From positions 62,001 through 126,000 of the forward strand of contig NZ_JNZY01000004.1 of NCBI RefSeq assembly GCF_000717655.1: DNA of 64,000 nt. The letters run 5' to 3'. The notes under the pieces are model-generated. The model was not told where the DNA came from and searched no databases. It saw only the letters and a program-made list of their open reading frames with translations. The position numbers and the translations under genes are program-made. Each line of letters begins with the position of its first letter. Positions within the stretch are counted from its first letter, which is position 1. Below are positions 7,586 to 14,731 of the stretch, piece after piece. Source of the stretch: Streptomyces katrae. GTDB taxonomy: Bacteria; Actinomycetota; Actinomycetes; Streptomycetales; Streptomycetaceae.

Positions 7586-8710
7586 CTAGAGGGCCCGGGA
7601 GCCCCCGATCGGCAGATCCCACAGGTCCGCCCGAGCCAGCCCGGCCCGGCCCCACGCCTCCCGCACCCGCTGCAACGGCTCCATCACCGGCTCCGCAGAA
7701 AGCACGAACGTCCCCCAGTGCATCGGCGCCATCCGCCGCGCCCCCACGTCCAGGCAAGCCTGAACCGCCTCCTCCGGATCCGCATGGACATCACTCAGCC
7801 ACCACCTCGGCGCGTACGCGCCGATCGGCAACAGGGCCAGGTCGATCCCAGGATGCCGCCGCCCGATCTCCCCGAACCAGTGCCCGTACCCCGTGTCACC
7901 CGCGAAGTACACGCTCCTCGGCGTCGCGGCCCGCGCGTCGGTCAGCACCCAGCCGCCCCACAGCGTCCGGCAGGTGTCGAGCAGCGACCGCTTCGACCAG
8001 TGGTGCGCCGGGACGAAGTCGAAACGTACGCCGCCCACTTCCGCGCACTCCCACCAGTCGAGCTCCGTGACCCGGGTGAAGCCGCGCCGCCGGCACCAGC
8101 GGGCCAGGCCGGCCGGAACGAAGAGGGGGGTGTGCCGGGGCAGCCGCTTGAGGGTGGGGGCGTCGAGGTGGTCGTAGTGGTTGTGGCTGATCACCACCGC
8201 GTCCACCGGTGGCAGTTCCTCCCAGCGGACCCCGACCGGGGTCATCCGCGCCGGCGTGCCGAGGATGCGCCGGGACCAGACGGGGTCGGTCAGTACGGTC
8301 AGCCCGCCGACCCGCAGCACCCAACTGGCATGTCCCGCCCAGGTGACGCAGAGCGTGCCGGCGCCGGCCGCGGGCAGCGGGGCCGGGGCGTACGGGAGGT
8401 CGGGAATGCCGCGCAGCCCGTCGGGGCCGGGCCGGAACGCACCCTCGCGGGCAAGCCGCGCGAACGCCCGCACGCCGGGCAGCGGGGTGGTGAGCCGATC
8501 GGCAAAGGACCGTGGCCAGTTCCGGACCTCCCCCAACGCCCGCGGCACACCGCGACCTCCGGAACCGGAGCCAGGGGCGGAGCTCCCCTGGGACGCGGGC
8601 CGCAACGCCGGCCGCGGGGCGGCGGTGCCGGGCCGTACCGCGGCAGCCCGAGCGGTCGCCGCGGGGTCTGCCCGGCCGGGGGCCGTCGGGCTGTGCGTCT
8701 CGTCCCTCAT
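7586..8710 (-). CDS. MBL-fold hydrolase of the NAPE-PLD-like / RomA type
   Basis: 374 residues from ATG 8710, preceded by GGAGAG at proper spacing. The first 60 residues are low-complexity Ala/Pro/Gly. The core has TWAGHASWVLRVGG, LTDPVWS, the zinc motif HNHYDH (176-181), VPAHHWSKRSLLD, YFAGDTGYG and MHWGTF, the pattern of the N-acyl-phosphatidylethanolamine phospholipase D-like group of metallo-beta-lactamase proteins, also called RomA in bacteria. It should hydrolyse a phosphodiester, possibly of a modified lipid; no experiment-based assignment can be made. It forms a same-strand pair with the aminotransferase-like gene 56 bp upstream. It differs from the hydrolase at 6027 by its extended loops between strands. 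Confidence 0.82.
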   Translation of the reverse strand: MRDETHSPTAPGRADPAATARAAAVRPGTAAPRPALRPASQGSSAPGSGSGGRGVPRALGEVRNWPRSFADRLTTPLPGVRAFARLAREGAFRPGPDGLRGIPDLPYAPAPLPAAGAGTLCVTWAGHASWVLRVGGLTVLTDPVWSRRILGTPARMTPVGVRWEELPPVDAVVISHNHYDHLDAPTLKRLPRHTPLFVPAGLARWCRRRGFTRVTELDWWECAEVGGVRFDFVPAHHWSKRSLLDTCRTLWGGWVLTDARAATPRSVYFAGDTGYGHWFGEIGRRHPGIDLALLPIGAYAPRWWLSDVHADPEEAVQACLDVGARRMAPMHWGTFVLSAEPVMEPLQRVREAWGRAGLARADLWDLPIGGSRAL

Positions 8711-8766
8711 CAAGAGCTCTCCGTTCACCGCACAGCGGGCTCGTCGCGTCGGTCGGCGAAAGTCGG

Positions 8767-9993
8767 TCAGGAAGTCAGCCCGGCCAGGACCGATCCGAGG
8801 AGGTCCAGGGAGCGCCGTACGTGCGGGAGCGCGAGGGGGTCGCGCGCGGTGAGTGCGGCGAGCCGCTCCTCCGGGGTGGCGCCGAGCAGCGGACCGGTCG
8901 ACAGGCGGACCCGCAGCGCGCCCAGGTCGTCCGCGAAGCGCTGTCCGCCGGGGGTGGGTGCGCCGAGCCGGCCTCCCAGGTAGTCCTCCAGTTCCATGGC
9001 GTCGCGGACCCCGTGCCGCGCCAGCCCGGCGCGCAGCGGGGTCAGGTCGGCGTACAGGTGCCGCCCGGCCTGCGGCGGCCGCGCGAGGGCGCCGACGGCC
9101 AGCAGTTCCCGGTGGGCCGCGGCGGCGACCACCCCGTGCAGCGTGGCCGCGGCACGGGCGCGCCCGGCGACCGCGTCGGGCTCGTCGAGCGCGTGCGCCG
9201 CGGCCCCGGCGACCGGGCCCGCGACCAGGGCTCCGGTCGCGGTGAGGATGTCGAGGGTGCGCGCCCGCAGCCAGGTGCCGCGCGGGGTGCCGGGGAAGCG
9301 GGCCACGGCGGCGGGCCACCCTGCGGGCAGCAGCGCACCGGACAGGTCGAGGAGTACGGCGGCCGAGTCGGGCAGCATCTCGGCCGGGCTCAGGACGAGG
9401 GTGTCGTGCGGCCGGTGGACGGTGTCGCGCCAGCTCTCGTCGCTGACGACGAACAGCCCGGCGTCCCCGGCGGCCTCGCAGGCCTCGCGCAGCATTTCGG
9501 GCGGGGGCACGGTCGCCGTCGGGTCGTCGGCCACGGACAGCAGCAGCACCCGCGGGTCGCCTCCCTCGACGCGCACCCGCCGTACGGTTTCCAGCAGGGC
9601 GTACGGGTCCGGGATGCCCCCGCACTCGGCCGGGGTCGGCACGTGGTAGGCCCGCTGTCCCAGCAGCCGGACCTGTGGTGTCCACCAGGCGGGACAGGGC
9701 CGGGGGAGCATGACGTCGCCCCCGTACGCGCCGAGCAGCGCCAGCAGCAGGGCGGGTGCGCCGGGCCCGGCGGCCACGTTCTCCGGCTCGGTGGGCAGCC
9801 CGCGCCTTCCCCAGTGCCGGCACGCGGCCTCGCGTACGGGCTCGCCGCCGCCCGGGGGTTCGGGGGCGGACCGTTCGGCGGCCGCGGCGATCACGGCGGT
9901 CAGCTCGGGCAGCACGGGCAGGCCGGGCTGGGGCGCGGGCGGCCCGTACCGGACCGGACCCCGGCCCTCCGCCGTGCGCTGCATCCCCGACAC
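8767..9993 (-). CDS. Aminotransferase-like protein (PLP fold type I) lacking every lysine
   Basis: 408 residues following the class I/II aminotransferase layout: an N-terminal GPPAPQPGLPVLPEL arm, the glycine-rich cofactor loop ENVAAGPGAPALLLALLGAYGG, a Pro/Trp substrate loop, and FVVSDESWRDTVH with Asp185 in the position that contacts the pyridine nitrogen. Where family members have SxSKxxxxPGxRxG the sequence is LDLSGALLPAGWPAA (about 216-228), so the Schiff-base lysine is replaced. Reading the whole translation I find no lysine anywhere. It therefore cannot form an internal aldimine and is probably a pseudoenzyme, a binding protein or a regulator. The reading frame is otherwise intact and full length. 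Start ATG 9993 has only weak ribosome-binding-site support. Confidence 0.75.
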   Translation of the reverse strand: MSGMQRTAEGRGPVRYGPPAPQPGLPVLPELTAVIAAAAERSAPEPPGGGEPVREAACRHWGRRGLPTEPENVAAGPGAPALLLALLGAYGGDVMLPRPCPAWWTPQVRLLGQRAYHVPTPAECGGIPDPYALLETVRRVRVEGGDPRVLLLSVADDPTATVPPPEMLREACEAAGDAGLFVVSDESWRDTVHRPHDTLVLSPAEMLPDSAAVLLDLSGALLPAGWPAAVARFPGTPRGTWLRARTLDILTATGALVAGPVAGAAAHALDEPDAVAGRARAAATLHGVVAAAAHRELLAVGALARPPQAGRHLYADLTPLRAGLARHGVRDAMELEDYLGGRLGAPTPGGQRFADDLGALRVRLSTGPLLGATPEERLAALTARDPLALPHVRRSLDLLGSVLAGLTS

Positions 9994-10138
9994 CTCGCCG
10001 CCCTGCCTTCCCCGTTCCGTACGTGCTGCCGACTCCGTACGTCCCGCCGACCGACCATGCCCTTTATACGGTTATTTACGGGGCTACGCCTGTTGTCGCC
10101 CGCCGGGGCCGCAGGGCCCGGGCGGGCGACGCGGTGAC

Positions 10139-10711
10139 TCAGCCCCGTCGGCCCACCAGGGCCAGCAGGCGGGTCTGGGCGTCCGCGCCCGCCGGTACGT
10201 CCAGCGGCGCGGCGAACATCCCGCCGGCCGCGAGCCCGTCGGCGTACGGCATGACCTCCTTGAGGGCGAACTCGACCAGGCCGTCCGGGAGCCGGTCGTC
10301 GGCACCGATGCCCCGCGCCAGGTCCCAGGCGTGCACGATGCAGTCGGCGGTCAGCTCCGCGCAGTAGGCCCGGCCCAGCGCGGGCCCGTACGACAGCCTG
10401 ACCGTGCGGTCCAGCGCCCCGGGCGCGGTGAATGCGGCGTGCGCGGCGGCCGCCGCCCGCTCCCATGCGCCGGCCGGGTCCTCGCCGAGCACGTCGCCGG
10501 AGAACGCGTCGCCGATCTCCTCGACCGTGCGCCCGTCGGTGACCATCGGCGGGATCCAGAGCTGCTCGCCGGTGACGTGGTTGACCAGGTCGCGCACGGT
10601 CCATTCCGTGCAGGGGGTCGGGGCGTCCCATTGACCGTCCGCGACGGCGCGCACCCGCTCGCCGAAGAGCCGGAGGGCCTCGGCGTGGTGTTCGAGCAGC
10701 GTGCCCGGCAT
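10139..10711 (-). CDS. TIGR03086-type metal-binding protein (mycothiol-dependent maleylpyruvate isomerase N-terminal-like)
   Basis: 190 residues from ATG 10711 (preceded by GGTGGGAG). The pattern HHAEALRLFGERV...TPCTEWTVRDLVNHVTGEQ...ADCIVHAWDLARGIG is that of the DinB/MDMPI superfamily, four-helix bundles that bind a divalent metal through histidines (here His in DLVNHV and in VHAWDLA) and often use mycothiol. The actinobacterial context fits mycothiol chemistry. The frame is open to an ATG at 10825, but that extension would run through the divergent promoter region, so the shorter start is preferred. Substrate unknown. It is divergent from the methyltransferase at 10906, sharing a 194-bp upstream region. 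Confidence 0.8.
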   Translation of the reverse strand: MPGTLLEHHAEALRLFGERVRAVADGQWDAPTPCTEWTVRDLVNHVTGEQLWIPPMVTDGRTVEEIGDAFSGDVLGEDPAGAWERAAAAAHAAFTAPGALDRTVRLSYGPALGRAYCAELTADCIVHAWDLARGIGADDRLPDGLVEFALKEVMPYADGLAAGGMFAAPLDVPAGADAQTRLLALVGRRG

Positions 10712-10822
10712 GGCTCCCACCGTCCTCGGCCAGAGGGTCCCGTCCCTGGAGCCCACTGTCCTCGCACCTGCATGTCCCTGCCACTGTCCCGCCCGAATCC
10801 CTTGCGGCGCAAGCAGCTTGTC

Positions 10823-10842
10823 CACATGTCAAAACACATGTC
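10823..10842. promoter_or_regulatory. Duplicated CACATGTC element in a divergent promoter region
   Basis: CACATGTC occurs at 10823-10830 and again at 10835-10842, separated by AAAA; each copy contains the palindrome ACATGT and the centres are 12 bp apart, just over one helical turn. It lies between the divergent genes starting at 10711 and 10906 in an unusually AT-rich patch, as expected for a promoter or operator. No known regulator can be assigned. Confidence 0.45.
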
Positions 10843-10905
10843 TCACATCCCGAACCCATCCCCTACGGTGATCACAACGCTTCAACGACGAGGAGGAGTC
10901 GGGTC

Positions 10906-11724
10906 ATGAGCGCCAAGGAAACGGCCGTCTACACGCACGGGCACCACGAATCCGTTCTGCGTTCGCACCGCTGGCGCACCGCCGCGAACTCGGCGGCGTA
11001 CCTGATCGGCGAACTGCGGCCGGGGATGTCGGTCCTGGACGTGGGCTGCGGCCCGGGCACGATCACGGCGGACCTGGCGGAACTGGTCGCGCCGGGCGGC
11101 CGGGTGACGGCGGTCGACGCCGCGCAGGACGTCCTGGAGCAGGCCGCGGAGTACGTGGCGGAGCGCGGCCTGGCCGGGGCGGTCGCCTTCGCCGTCGCGG
11201 ACGTCCACGCGCTGGACTTCCCGGACGATTCGTTCGACGTGGTCCACGCCCACCAGGTGCTGCAGCACGTCGGCGACCCGGTGCAGGCGCTGCGCGAGAT
11301 GCGGCGGGTGTGCCGGCCGGGCGGCATCGTGGCCGCCCGCGACGCGGACTACGCGGCGATGACCTGGTACCCGGCGGAGCCGGGCCTGGACGAGTGGCAG
11401 GCCCTGTACCGCCGGGTGGCCCGCGCGAACGGCGGCGAACCGGACGCCGGGCGCCGCCTGCTGTCCTGGGCCAGGGCGGCGGGCTTCACGGAGGTGTCCT
11501 CGTCGGCGACGGCCTGGTGCTACGCCACTCCCGAGGAGACCGCGTGGTGGTCCTCCCTGTGGGCGGACCGTACGACGGCCTCGGCGTACGCCTCCCGCGC
11601 GACGGGCGGCGGCCACGCGACCGCGGCCGAACTGTCCGCCGTCTCCGAGGCCTGGCAGCGCTGGGGCACGGCTCCGGACGCCTGGTTCTCGGTCCTGAAC
11701 GGCGAAATCCTGGCCCGGGCCTGA
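10906..11724 (+). CDS. Class I SAM-dependent methyltransferase
   Basis: 272 residues with a good ribosome-binding site (GAGGAGG, 10889-10896) before ATG 10906. The Rossmann methyltransferase motifs are clear: motif I VLDVGCGPGTIT (about 43-54), motif II acidic residue in VTAVDAAQDVL, then VADVHALDFPDDSFDVVHAHQVLQH (motif IV region) and REMRRVCRPGGIVAARD. The UbiE/COQ5-type arrangement and size point to a small-molecule methyltransferase. The acceptor cannot be told. It is monocistronic or leads into the SRPBCC gene 87 bp downstream. Confidence 0.85.
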   Translation: MSAKETAVYTHGHHESVLRSHRWRTAANSAAYLIGELRPGMSVLDVGCGPGTITADLAELVAPGGRVTAVDAAQDVLEQAAEYVAERGLAGAVAFAVADVHALDFPDDSFDVVHAHQVLQHVGDPVQALREMRRVCRPGGIVAARDADYAAMTWYPAEPGLDEWQALYRRVARANGGEPDAGRRLLSWARAAGFTEVSSSATAWCYATPEETAWWSSLWADRTTASAYASRATGGGHATAAELSAVSEAWQRWGTAPDAWFSVLNGEILARA

Positions 11725-11811
11725 TCGTCGCCTCCGACCCGGATTTGGGCCGTTGCCCCGGAGGTGGTTGGCTTGCCGCGACGAGCGGACACAACTGCTG
11801 GAGGAACAGCT

Positions 11812-12255
11812 ATGGCGCAGGTCGAGGCCACCACGGAGCGGATCATCGCGGCCGACGCGGAGACCGTGTTCGACGCGCTGGCGGACTACACCGGGACCCG
11901 GGGGAAGCTGCTGCCCGAGCACTTCAGCGAGTACGAGGTGCGCGAGGGCGGCGACGGCGAGGGCACCCTCGTCCACTGGAAGCTCCAGGCAACCAGCAAG
12001 CGCGTACGCGACTGCCTGCTGGAGGTCACCGAGCCCACCGACGGCCAGCTCGTGGAGAAGGACCGCAACTCCACCATGGTCACCACCTGGGTCGTCACGC
12101 CGGCAGGCGAGGGCAGGTCCAAGGCCGTGGTCACCACCGTCTGGAACGGCGCCGGCGGCATCGGAGGCTTCTTCGAGCGCACCTTCGCCCCCAAGGGCCT
12201 CGGCCGGATCTACGACTCCCTGCTGGCCAACCTGGCCGCCGAAGTCGAGGGCTGA
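11812..12255 (+). CDS. SRPBCC family protein
   Basis: 147 residues from ATG 11812, which follows GGAGGAA with six-base spacing; the frame is open to 11764 but that start lacks a ribosome-binding site. It opens MAQVEATTERIIAADAETVFDALADYTG, the classical START-like helix-grip N-terminus, and contains HFSEYEVREGGDGEGTLV, a typical central strand pair, and a C-terminal helix ending LLANLAAEVEG. It presumably binds a hydrophobic ligand. The spacing from the upstream methyltransferase is compatible with cotranscription, but nothing shows a shared pathway. Confidence 0.8.
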   Translation: MAQVEATTERIIAADAETVFDALADYTGTRGKLLPEHFSEYEVREGGDGEGTLVHWKLQATSKRVRDCLLEVTEPTDGQLVEKDRNSTMVTTWVVTPAGEGRSKAVVTTVWNGAGGIGGFFERTFAPKGLGRIYDSLLANLAAEVEG

Positions 12256-12405
12256 GCAAGGCCGTTGCCCGCCGGCGGCGCCGGGCGGCTCACCGGATCG
12301 GGTGGATTTCCCGGCGGAGGTGAGCCCCGGCCCGGCACGACCTCCCGGCGGGCGCCGCCGGGGGCCCTCCGGGCGTGGCCCCCGGCCGGAGCGGGCCCGG
12401 GCGGC

Positions 12406-12411
12406 TAGGGT
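12406..12411 (+). promoter_or_regulatory. Likely -10 element for the peptidase operon
   Basis: TAGGGT fits the actinobacterial TAnnnT -10 consensus and sits in the 227-bp gap before the D-aminopeptidase gene. Transcription would start near 12418, giving a leader of about 65 bases. No convincing -35 is visible. The rest of the gap holds GC-rich dyads (12310-12370) that may terminate the upstream gene. Confidence 0.4.
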
Positions 12412-12482
12412 GGAAGCCTGCGTGGACGGCTCCGTCCGTGTCGGCCGCGCCGTGGCAGCCGACCGACCGCCCGGGGGGCCCG

Positions 12483-13316
12483 ATGAAGATCCTCGTCTCC
12501 GCCGACATGGAAGGCGCCACGGGCGTCACCTGGCCCGCCGACGTCCTGCCCGGCACGCCCGAGTGGGAGCGCTGCCGCCACCTGTTCACCTCCGACGTGA
12601 ACGCGGCCGTACTCGGCTTCCTCGACGGCGGCGCCGACCGGGTCCTCGTCAACGAGGCCCACTGGACCATGCGCAACCTGCTGCTCGAACAGCTCGACGA
12701 GCGGGCCGAGGTGCTCACCGGCCGCCACAAGTCCCTCACCATGGTCGAGGGCGTCCAGCACGGCGACGTCGACGGCATCGCGTTCGTCGGCTACCACACC
12801 GGCGCCGGAACGCCGGGCGTCCTCGCCCACACCTACCTCGCCAACTCCATCACCGGGGTCTGGCTGAACGGGACCCGCGCCAGCGAGGGACTGCTGAACG
12901 CCCACGTCGTCGCCGAGTACGGAGTACCGGTCGTCCTCGTCACCGGCGACGACCTGACCTGCGTCGACGCCGACGGCTACGCCCCGGACGCGGTGAAGGT
13001 CGCCGTCAAGGACCACGTCTCCCGCTATGCCGCCGTGTGCCGCACCCCGGCCCGTACCGCCGCCGACATCCGGGCCGCCGCCAAGGAGGCCGCGGCCCTC
13101 GCCGTACGCCGGGAACCCATGCCCGGCGGGCCGTACACCGTGGAGCTGGAGTTCGACGCCGAGCACCTGGCGATGGCCGCCACCGTCGTCCCGGGCGTCG
13201 AACGCTCCGGGGAACGCAGGGTCGCGTACACCAGCGAGACGATGTACGAGGGGATCCGGACCTTCAAGGCGGTCACGACGGTCGTCTCGGCAGCCGTGGA
13301 GGAGCAGTATGGCTGA
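12483..13316 (+). CDS. M55 family D-aminopeptidase (DppA-like)
   Basis: 277 residues. The N-terminus MKILVSADMEGATGVT is the hallmark of peptidase family M55: Asp8 and Glu10 are metal ligands. NEAHW gives His60, FVGYHTGAG gives His105, and RASEGLLNAHV supplies a Glu (about 135), together the expected di-zinc set. DppA-type enzymes release D-amino acids from the N-terminus of short D-peptides such as those from peptidoglycan. The frame is open upstream to 12375, but ATG 12483 after GGGGGG aligns with the family start. The gene overlaps the next by 8 bases and heads a three-peptidase operon, implying cytoplasmic breakdown of imported peptides. Confidence 0.9.
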   Translation: MKILVSADMEGATGVTWPADVLPGTPEWERCRHLFTSDVNAAVLGFLDGGADRVLVNEAHWTMRNLLLEQLDERAEVLTGRHKSLTMVEGVQHGDVDGIAFVGYHTGAGTPGVLAHTYLANSITGVWLNGTRASEGLLNAHVVAEYGVPVVLVTGDDLTCVDADGYAPDAVKVAVKDHVSRYAAVCRTPARTAADIRAAAKEAAALAVRREPMPGGPYTVELEFDAEHLAMAATVVPGVERSGERRVAYTSETMYEGIRTFKAVTTVVSAAVEEQYG

Positions 13317-14718
13317 CATGCCCGCAGTCACCCCCCAGCGCCCGGCCGAAGAGAGCCCCACCGGGGAGCCCTCAGCCGACGAGTCCCCCGTCGACCGGGT
13401 GGCGCTCGACGAAGCCGTCGAGTTCACCTCCGCCCTGATCCGCATCGACACCACGAACCGGGGCGGCGGCGACTGCCGCGAACGCCCCGCCGCCGAGTAC
13501 GTCGCCGAGCGGCTCGCCGCAGCGGGCCTCGAGCCGGTCCTGCTCGAACGCACCCCCGGCCGCACCAACGTGGTGGCCCGGATCGAGGGCACCGACCCCG
13601 GTGCCGAAGCCCTGCTCGTCCACGGCCACCTCGACGTGGTCCCCGCCGAGGCCGCCGACTGGAGCGTGGACCCCTTCTCCGGCGAGATCCGCGACGGGGT
13701 GGTCTGGGGACGCGGCGCCGTCGACATGAAGAACATGGACGCGATGGTGCTGGCCGTCGTACGGGCCTGGGCGCGGGCGGCCAAGAGAGGGCAACCCTGC
13801 CGGCCGCGCCGCGACATCGTGATCGCCTACACCGCGGACGAGGAGGACAGCGCGGTCGACGGCTCGGGATTCCTCGCCGACCAGCACCCGCACCTCTTCG
13901 AGGGCTGCACGGAGGGCCTGAGCGAGTCCGGCGCCTTCACCGTGCACAACGGCCCCGGCCAGGCCCTCTACCCGATCGCCGCCGGCGAACGCGGCACCGC
14001 CTGGCTGAAGTTGACCGCCCATGGCACGACCGGCCACGGCTCCAAGCCCAACCGGGCCAATGCCGTCAGCCGGCTCGCCGCCGCCGTGGGCCGGATCGGC
14101 GAATACCGCTGGCCCGTCCGGCTCACCGCCACGGTCGCCGCCTGCATCACCCAGCTCGCCGCCCTCCAGGGCCTGTCGGTCGACCCCCGCGCCCGCGACT
14201 TCGACCTCGACGCCGTCCTCGGCAAGCTCGGCCCGGCCGGCCTCCTCGTCGAGGCGACCGTGCGCAACAGCGCCAACCCGACCATGCTCAGCGCCGGTTA
14301 CAAGCTCAACGTCATCCCGGGAACGGCCACCGCCTACGTGGACGGCCGGATGCTGCCCGGCAGCGAGGCCGAGTTCATCGCCACCCTCGACGAACTCACC
14401 GGCCCCGACGTCACCTGGGAGTTCCACCACCGCGAGGCGGCCCTCGAAGCCCCCGTGGACGGAAGGACCTTCGCCGTCCTGCGCGAGTCCGTGGAGCGCT
14501 TCGACCCCGAAGGCCACGTGGTGCCGTTCTGCATGGCGGGCGGCACCGACGCCAAGCAGTTCTCCCGCCTCGGGATCACCGGGTACGGCTTCTCCCCGCT
14601 GAAGCTGCCGCCCGGCTTCGACTACTGGGCCCTCTTCCACGGCGTGGACGAGCGGGTCCCCGTCGATGCCCTGCACTTCGGCGTGCGCGTCCTCGACCAC
14701 GCCCTGCGGACCCTGTGA
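13309..14718 (+). CDS. M20 family metallopeptidase
   Basis: 469 residues. ATG 13309 lies inside the end of the M55 gene and follows GGAGGAG at five bases. An acidic/Pro-rich N-terminal 30 residues precede the M20 core: LLVHGHLDVVPAE (zinc His and its Asp), WGRGAVDMKNMD (bridging Asp), YTADEEDS (catalytic Glu pair), then a lid-domain with KLTAHGTTGHGS, and AGGTDAKQF near the C-terminus. Family members are zinc-dependent aminoacylases, carboxypeptidases or dipeptidases. Its coupling to a D-aminopeptidase and an S9 peptidase suggests an aminoacyl- or dipeptidase step in peptide catabolism, but the specificity is inferred only. Confidence 0.88.
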   Translation: MADMPAVTPQRPAEESPTGEPSADESPVDRVALDEAVEFTSALIRIDTTNRGGGDCRERPAAEYVAERLAAAGLEPVLLERTPGRTNVVARIEGTDPGAEALLVHGHLDVVPAEAADWSVDPFSGEIRDGVVWGRGAVDMKNMDAMVLAVVRAWARAAKRGQPCRPRRDIVIAYTADEEDSAVDGSGFLADQHPHLFEGCTEGLSESGAFTVHNGPGQALYPIAAGERGTAWLKLTAHGTTGHGSKPNRANAVSRLAAAVGRIGEYRWPVRLTATVAACITQLAALQGLSVDPRARDFDLDAVLGKLGPAGLLVEATVRNSANPTMLSAGYKLNVIPGTATAYVDGRMLPGSEAEFIATLDELTGPDVTWEFHHREAALEAPVDGRTFAVLRESVERFDPEGHVVPFCMAGGTDAKQFSRLGITGYGFSPLKLPPGFDYWALFHGVDERVPVDALHFGVRVLDHALRTL

Positions 14719-14731
14719 GGGGGAGCCGGTG

